Below are positions 45,030 to 50,424 of a stretch of DNA of 50,424 bases, in pieces. A program made the translations under genes and the position numbers. The notes beneath the pieces were generated by a model. The model searched no databases. It was not told the DNA's origin and saw nothing but the letters and a program-made list of their open reading frames with translations. Every line of letters starts with the position of its first letter. The stretch's first letter is position 1. Source of the DNA: an uncultured Gammaproteobacteria bacterium (GTDB lineage: Bacteria; Pseudomonadota; Gammaproteobacteria; Steroidobacterales; XN24); assembly GCA_947259915.1 (NCBI GenBank), contig CAMYOC010000036.1, positions 1-50,424 on the forward strand, in the 5' to 3' direction.

Positions 45030-45248
45030 ATGAGCAGATTGCCGCTGCTTGCCGTCGCCATCGTATCGCTGTGTGCCGCCGGCTGTGAGGCGGAACGCGA
45101 GCCGCCTCCGCCGATCGAAGAGACCGTGTTTGCCGACCAGGTCGAGGCCCTGGACAAGGCCAGGGCGGTCGAGGACATCAATGACGAACACATGAAGAAG
45201 CTGAAGAAAGCCATTGACGACCAGGAACAGGGTTCGGGCGGCGACTGA
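45030..45248 (+). CDS. Small lipoprotein of unknown function
   Basis: A 72-residue protein with a signal peptide and lipobox LCAAGC (Cys19). The mature part is short, acidic and helical, with VFADQVEALDKARAVEDIND followed by a Lys-rich stretch. GAGG lies seven bases upstream of the ATG. It is probably anchored to the inner leaflet of the outer membrane or the periplasmic side of the inner membrane. It precedes the methyltransferase gene by 27 bases. Confidence 0.82.
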   Translation: MSRLPLLAVAIVSLCAAGCEAEREPPPPIEETVFADQVEALDKARAVEDINDEHMKKLKKAIDDQEQGSGGD

Positions 45249-45275
45249 GGACGGGCAAGACCCGCAGACACGCAT

Positions 45276-45944
45276 ATGGAACGTATCCTCGAACCCGAGC
45301 TGATGGACGACCTGGAGCAGGCGCGCGCCTATGCCGGGGCCGACTTCGCGGAACCCAACAGCCACTTTGTCGAATTATTCCTCGAACGCTTCCCGGCATG
45401 GGTGGCGAGCGGCGCGATCCTCGATCTGGGCTGCGGTCCCGGGGATATCTCGTTGCGGCTGGCGGACCGGTTTCCGGATTGCGAGATTCATGGCGTGGAC
45501 GGATCTGCGGCGATGCTGAAATTCGCGGAGCAGGCCCGGTGCGGACACCCGGCCCGGGAGCAGGTGCGCTTTATCGAGGGCTTGTTGCCCGGTGCCGAGC
45601 TGCCGCTGGACTGCTACCAAACCGTGGTCAGCAACAGCCTGCTGCATCATCTGCACCAGCCGGCGGTGCTGTGGCAGACGATTTCAGACCTGGCGGCCGC
45701 AGGCGCGCCGGTGCTGGTGATGGACCTGATGCGGACGCGCAGCCCGGAGCATGCGCAGGCGCTGGTCGACAGCTATGCTGAGGGCGAACCGGACGTGCTG
45801 CGCGAGGATTTTTATCATTCCCTGCTGGCTGCGTTCGAGATCGATGAGGTCCGTGCTCAGCTTGACGCCGCCGGTCTGGCGACCCTTCAGGTTGAGCCGG
45901 TCAGCGATCGCCATCTGGCGGTCTGGGGCCGGATGCCGGGCTGA
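45276..45944 (+). CDS. Class I SAM-dependent methyltransferase
   Basis: A 222-residue methyltransferase with the SAM-binding motif LDLGCGPGDISLRLA near residues 49-63, followed by IHGVDGSAAML and SNSLLHHLHQPAVLW. These are motifs I, II and IV of the class I fold. The fold resembles small UbiE/Tam-like enzymes. Substrate is unknown. It lies 32 bases upstream of plsB, possibly on the same transcript. Confidence 0.88.
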   Translation: MERILEPELMDDLEQARAYAGADFAEPNSHFVELFLERFPAWVASGAILDLGCGPGDISLRLADRFPDCEIHGVDGSAAMLKFAEQARCGHPAREQVRFIEGLLPGAELPLDCYQTVVSNSLLHHLHQPAVLWQTISDLAAAGAPVLVMDLMRTRSPEHAQALVDSYAEGEPDVLREDFYHSLLAAFEIDEVRAQLDAAGLATLQVEPVSDRHLAVWGRMPG

Positions 45945-45976
45945 CAACCCGCACCTGCAGCGACAGCGGCAACGCC

Positions 45977-48384
45977 ATGAACAAGATCTGGTCGAGCATC
46001 TACCGCGCTGGCCTCGGCCTGACCCGTCGTGTGATGTTCCTCTGGGTGCGCACGCGTATCCCGGAAGATCAGCAGAGCATCCTCGAGGGCCTGCCGCCGG
46101 GACCGGTGATTTATGTGCTCGAGCGTCCCGGATTATCCGACGCGGCAGTGCTGGATTACGAGCTGCGGCAGTCGGGCCGCGAGCCGGCCAGCGAGGGCAT
46201 CGAGGCGGGCCAGATCCACGAATCCTCGGCGCTGGTGCATCTGCGCAACCGGGGCCGGACCTTCCTGCGCCGGAACCGGCCGCCGGATCTGTCCAGTCTG
46301 CGGTCTCGGTCTATTGGGGCCGGGCACCGGACAAGGAGGGCTCGGCGCTGAAGCTGCTGTTCTCCGAAAACTGGGCTATCGGTGGGCGTATCCGGCGGCT
46401 GTTCACCATCCTCGTCCACGGCCGCAACGTGCTGGTTCAATTCAGCCAGCCGATCTCGGTGCGCGAGTTTCTCGACGATGCCCCGGCGGATCTGCCGGTG
46501 CGCAAGCTGGCCCGGGTGCTGCGGGTGCACTTCCGCCGCCAGCGTGTCGCCACGATCGGTCCCGACCTGTCTCATCGCCGTACGCTGGTCAACCAGGTGC
46601 TGATCTCACAATCCGTCCGCCGCGCGATCCGGCGCGAAGAGGAGGTCAACGGCTTATCGCGGATCAAGGCCGAGGCGCGCGCGCGCAAATACGCGTTCGA
46701 GATCGCGGCCGACTATTCGCCGCCGTTTGTGCAGTTTATGTACCAGCTGCTGCGGCGGCTGTGGAACCGAATCTACGAGGGTGTAGAGGTCGGTCATTAT
46801 GATGCGCTGAAACAGGTCGCCGGGGACAGCGAGATCGTCTACGTGCCCTGCCACCGCAGCCATTTCGACTATTTGCTGCTGTCCTACGTGATCTATGAGC
46901 GGGGCCTGATCTGTCCCCATATCGCCGCCGGTATCAATCTGAATCTGCCGGTGGTCGGCGGTTTCCTGCGCAAGGGCGGCGCTTTTTTCCTGCGCCGCAG
47001 CTTCCGCGACAATCCCTTGTATGCCGCCGTATTCAACAAGTACCTGTCGATGATTTTGGCCAAGGGGCTGTCTCTCGAATATTTCGTCGAGGGCGGACGC
47101 AGCCGCACCGGCCGGCTGCTCAGCGCCAAACCCGGGATGTTGTCGATGACGGTGCGCGGATTCCTGCGCAACCCCAGCCGGCCGGTGTCCTTCGTGCCGG
47201 TGTATTTCGGCTATGAGCGGCTGATGGAAGGCAAGAGTTACATCTCCGAGCTGTCCGGCCAGCCCAAACAGCGCGAGACTCTGTTGGCCCTGGTCAAGTC
47301 ACTCAAGGTACTGCGCAAGCGCTTTGGCCGGGTCTATGTGAACTTTGGCGATCCGATCCCGCTGGTCGAGCTGCTCGATGCCCACAGCCCGAACTGGCGT
47401 GAGCACGACATCAGCCGCGAGGACCGGCCGCCGTGGCTGCAGGGCATGGTGCGGGAGCTGGGCTCGCGGGTATTGCGTGGCATCAACGAGGCGGCCGCGA
47501 TCAATCCGGTCAACCTGGTGGCCACCGCGCTGCTGTCGACGCCACGCTGCCGGATGCTGGAAACCGAGCTGGTCCAGTTCCTCGACCTCCATCTGGGCCT
47601 GCTGCGAGCGGCCCCGTATTCGGAGCGGCTGACCCTGCCCGAGATGAGCGGACGCCAGGTGCTGGATTACACCGAGCAGCTGGGTCTGTTGCGGCGGCGG
47701 GCGCACAAGCTCGGCGACATCCTGTTTTTCGAAGAGCGCGACGCGATCCTCTCCAGCTACTTCCGCAACAATGTGGCCCATGTATTCGCGCTGCAGTCGC
47801 TGATCGCCTGCTGCTTCCTCGACAAGACCCAGTTCGAGCGCGAAAAGGTCTTTGCGCTGCTGCGTCGGGTCTATCCCTATGTCCAGGCGGAACTGAATCT
47901 GCGCTGGGATCCGGATCAACTCGAAGGCGCCGCACGGACCATGATCGATGCCCTGGTGGAGCGCGGTCTGCTGGTCGCGCAAAAGCGCGGCAAGGTGCTG
48001 GCCAGGCCGGCGGCAAACACCCCGGAGGCGACGCAACTGTCGATTCTGGCGCGCAACATGCTGCAGGCCCTGGAGCGGTACTACGTCACCGTGGCTCTGC
48101 TGCTCAAACATGGTCCCGGTGTGTTGAGTATGAGCAAGCTGGAAGATCTGTGTCAGCTCATGGCCCAGCGCATCTCCTTCCTTTATCAGCTCGACGCGCC
48201 TGAGTTTTTCGATCGCAGTCTGTTCCGTGGCTTTATTGCCCGCCTGCGGCGCAACGAAGTGATCTGGCTGGACGAACAGGGCCGGATCGATTTTGGCGAC
48301 GCGCTGCGCCGGGCCGATGACGATGGCCGGACCGTCCTCGGCGAACATCTGCGTCACGATATCCTCCAGGCCGTGCACCTCTGA
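45977..48384 (+). CDS. plsB: Glycerol-3-phosphate acyltransferase PlsB, frameshifted near 46270-46330
   Basis: PlsB makes lysophosphatidate from glycerol-3-phosphate and acyl-ACP or acyl-CoA. The first frame reads from ATG at 45977 through RTFLRRNRPPDLSSL, then leaves the family and stops at 46351. The next frame begins VSVYWGRAPDKEG and continues through the acyltransferase motif CHRSHFDYLLL, FVEGGRSRTGRLL and on to the C-terminus. Between them about 15-20 residues seen in Escherichia coli PlsB are absent. The lesion is therefore probably a small out-of-frame deletion, not a single-base slip. The catalytic half is intact, but whether it can be made alone is doubtful. It may be a true pseudogene or an assembly error. 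Confidence 0.85.
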
Positions 48385-48873
48385 GCCAGCCTTGCCGCGT
48401 GCTGCGAGCATCCCGTCCGGCCATCCATCGTCCCGTTTTTGATGTTGCGGCGCAGCGCGCAACCGATGTTGCGATGCGTCTGGGTTCTTGACGCCGGTCG
48501 CAGACGTCGCTGCGGTGCCAGGGAGCTTCACCCGCCGCGACCCGGGTTTATGCATCCCCATCGTCTGAGTGAGAAATGTCTGTTTTCTTTGGCGAAGATC
48601 GCGGTCACGGTCTACAGTCAGAATGCTGGATGGAGACTGCGCCCGAGGCTTACCGGGGACGGCTTGGAATCACCACGGTGGTTTGTGCGGCTCCTCATCG
48701 GGGATTTGAGGCGCGATGTTGTTTTCCAACAGCAATATGGGTTAGAAACAAGGCATTAGATACCAAAACCGGCGGATCGTGACCCCGCGCGCGTTGCCCC
48801 AGGGTCGATCGAAAGCCGGCGAATACGAATAACTAAACATCCTGCCGAACTGGCACATCATTTGGGGAACACA
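48385..48873. other. Intergenic region between plsB and the DUF1302 gene
   Basis: These 489 bases hold no convincing gene. Open frames at 48439-48759 and 48576-48782 have no recognised motif or strong start site. A possible promoter for the DUF1302 gene lies near 48589-48618. No strong terminator hairpin was seen after plsB. Confidence 0.45.
48589..48618 (+). promoter_or_regulatory. Possible promoter upstream of the DUF1302 gene
   Basis: TTGGCG at 48589-48594 and TACAGT at 48613-48618, with 18 bases between, are each four of six matches to the sigma70 elements. This would give a leader of about 250 bases before the ATG at 48874. Confidence 0.2.
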
Positions 48874-50424
48874 ATGAGAAGCACGCCTGCCTCCCGTCAC
48901 TCCGGCCTGAAACGGGCTTTGTTCCATTTCTCTGTTGCGGCAGCCCTCAGTGTGGGTGCCACCACCGGCGCCCATGCGGTCGAGTTCGGCACCCCGCTGG
49001 AAGACCTGAACGGCAGCTGGGACACGACGCTGAGCGTCAGCACGGTCCAACGCGTCCAGTCCTCGAGCAACGACATCATCTGCGACAGCAACGGCGGCAA
49101 TGCCTACAGCTGTAACTACGACGACGGCACGCTGAATTACGGCACCGGCACGGTCAGCGAGCAGGTCAAGTTCCTGTCCGAGATCCAGCTCGACTACAAG
49201 AACGTCGGTCTGTTTATGCGTGGCACCGGCTACTACGACTTCAAGGCCGACAATACCGACCGCACCAATCTCTCCAAGGAAGCCAAGGACGACGTAGAGA
49301 AAGACCTGCGCATGCTGGACGCCTATCTGTACGGCAGATTCGATATCGGCTCGATGCCGGCCGAATTGCGCGTCGGCAAACAGGTGGTCAACTGGGGCGA
49401 GAGCACGTTTTTTCTCAGCGGTATGAGCGCGCTGAACATCTTTGACACCGCCAAGCTGCGTGGCGCGGCGGTCAATCTGCGCGAGGGTCTGCTGCCCCAG
49501 CACCAGGTCTACGGCAGCATCAGCCCCACCGACAACCTGTCGCTGGAAGGCTTTTATCAGTACAAGTGGAACCGGACCCAACCCGACCCGGTCGGCACCT
49601 GGTTCTCCAACAACGACCTCGCCGCCCGTGGCGCCGAGTTCGTGATGCTCGGCTTTGGCAAGTGGAGCGATCAGGGGACCGACTGGACGTCTCTGGGCGG
49701 CTTTTTCGACCCCAACTTCCAGCATGTGCCGCGGGCGCCCACCGACCAGCCCAAGGATGACGGCCAGTACGGCTTTGCGCTGCGCTACTTTATGCCGGAC
49801 TTCCTCGGCGGCACCGAGGTCGGCCTGTATTACGCCAACTACCACAGCCGGCTGCCGGTGCTGAGCGGCAGGACTGGAACTCAGGCTGGCTTCGGCAATG
49901 CAGCCGGCGTGAGTGCCGCATCCATTGCCACGGCCCGGGCCCTGGCCTCCGGGCTGTCCTTTAACGGCGCCGTGGCTGTCGGTACAGGGCAGGGGGCTGC
50001 CGCTGCAGCTGGCACCGGGGGCGACATCAGTACCAGCGAGCTGAGCTCCTGGGCCACCGTCGCGGCCAACACCTATTTGGGCGGTGGGGACGTGGAAGTC
50101 TTGGCAGGCGATCTGGGCAGTGACCAGTTTGCCAAGACGGCTAGCTATCGGCAGGAGTATCCCGAGGACATCAAGATCTATGGCGCTACCTTTAGCACCG
50201 ATCTGTTTGGTATCGCCTGGCAGGGCGAGTACACCTACAAACAGGACACGCCATTGCAGCTCGATGACGTGGAATTGTTGTTCATGTCTCTGTCGCCGCT
50301 GGATAACCTGGGTCCATTGCTAACGGGCGACCCTCCGCTGGATTGCGTAGCCGCCGGCGGCTCCAATCCCAATGCCACTGGCGCACTGGGCTGCTTTGGC
50401 CAGCAGGGCCCGGCCGGGATCGAC
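48874..50424 (+). CDS. DUF1302 family outer-membrane protein, N-terminal part
   Basis: The gene runs off the right edge; 517 codons are visible. The signal peptide covers about residues 1-36, ending GAHA, followed by VEFGTPLEDLNGSWDTTLSVST. Family features are LRMLDAYLYGRFDIG, LRVGKQVVNWGESTFFLSG and LPQHQVYGSISPTDNLSLEGFYQYKW. DUF1302 proteins are outer-membrane proteins often found beside DUF1329 genes and near genes for degradation of steroids and other hydrophobic compounds. A Gly/Ala-rich segment around residues 332-408 is a probable long loop. Partner genes lie outside the window. Confidence 0.92.
   Translation, partial: MRSTPASRHSGLKRALFHFSVAAALSVGATTGAHAVEFGTPLEDLNGSWDTTLSVSTVQRVQSSSNDIICDSNGGNAYSCNYDDGTLNYGTGTVSEQVKFLSEIQLDYKNVGLFMRGTGYYDFKADNTDRTNLSKEAKDDVEKDLRMLDAYLYGRFDIGSMPAELRVGKQVVNWGESTFFLSGMSALNIFDTAKLRGAAVNLREGLLPQHQVYGSISPTDNLSLEGFYQYKWNRTQPDPVGTWFSNNDLAARGAEFVMLGFGKWSDQGTDWTSLGGFFDPNFQHVPRAPTDQPKDDGQYGFALRYFMPDFLGGTEVGLYYANYHSRLPVLSGRTGTQAGFGNAAGVSAASIATARALASGLSFNGAVAVGTGQGAAAAAGTGGDISTSELSSWATVAANTYLGGGDVEVLAGDLGSDQFAKTASYRQEYPEDIKIYGATFSTDLFGIAWQGEYTYKQDTPLQLDDVELLFMSLSPLDNLGPLLTGDPPLDCVAAGGSNPNATGALGCFGQQGPAGID

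Noticed and set aside
46113..46802. 229-residue frame across the plsB junction
   Set aside because: Third reading frame of plsB, Arg/Gly/Ala-rich with no family likeness; both real plsB frames explain the DNA.
48439..48759. Open frame of 106 residues after plsB
   Set aside because: Arg-rich, no recognised motif, no ribosome-binding site, and it crosses other open frames in a noncoding gap.

Overview
The window is a GC-rich bacterial chromosome segment with dense gene packing, and most codons end in G or C. It carries plsB, lipA, greB and sohB homologues, several short-chain dehydrogenases, an acyl-CoA dehydrogenase, a fused 5-oxoprolinase and a DUF1302 outer-membrane protein. This set points to an environmental gammaproteobacterium; the genus cannot be named from what is seen. 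I found no rRNA, tRNA, CRISPR array, insertion sequence or recognisable origin.

Layout. 1-3.9 kb (minus strand): start of a prolyl-oligopeptidase lipoprotein, a small ORF, a PHB-depolymerase-like esterase 5 nt behind an MscS channel, and an unknown exported protein. 4.07-6.03 kb: a pair of genes with no recognised function converging on a ChrR-type double cupin. 6.1-11.1 kb: a Ser/Thr kinase with a membrane anchor and external Calx-beta domain, converging on an OmpA-type protein that is translationally coupled to an acyl-CoA dehydrogenase. 11.2-13.35 kb: SDR, DUF2797 and greB on the minus strand, divergent from lipA. 14.5-17.9 kb: a small ORF, sohB, an L,D-transpeptidase and a coupled M23 peptidase, which together form an envelope set. 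18-22.3 kb: SDR, a frameshifted Calx-beta/CFI-box surface protein, a 65-residue protein, a thioesterase and an Asp-box protein. 22.3-29.4 kb (plus strand): CHAD protein, Rieske oxygenase, rhomboid protease, large alpha/beta-hydrolase, a 52-residue protein, EamA transporter and an NDH-2-like flavoprotein, many of them overlapping by a few bases. 29.4-35.1 kb: a PLP enzyme, a second EamA transporter, an isolated phage-type contractile tail sheath gene, a gamma-glutamylcyclotransferase-like protein and DUF4442. 35.15-40.3 kb: a fused 5-oxoprolinase divergent from a sodium:solute symporter. 40.3-44.9 kb: tandem overlapping membrane GTPases, an alkyltransferase-like protein, a short ORF coupled to a small hydrolase, and an SDR whose only sensible start is CTG. 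45-50.4 kb: a small lipoprotein, a methyltransferase, a plsB interrupted by a frameshift, and the start of a DUF1302 protein.

Themes. Lipid and hydrophobic-substrate metabolism recurs (PlsB, acyl-CoA dehydrogenase, thioesterases, SDRs, Rieske oxygenase, DUF1302). So does envelope maintenance (L,D-transpeptidase, M23, OmpA, SohB, MscS). The items most worth a second look are the orphan tail sheath, the two interrupted genes (plsB and the Calx-beta/CFI-box gene), the CTG-start SDR, the kinase/Calx-beta fusion, the two-gene unknown cassette, and short ORFs with good ribosome-binding sites or stop/start coupling. No complete new system can be proven from this window alone.
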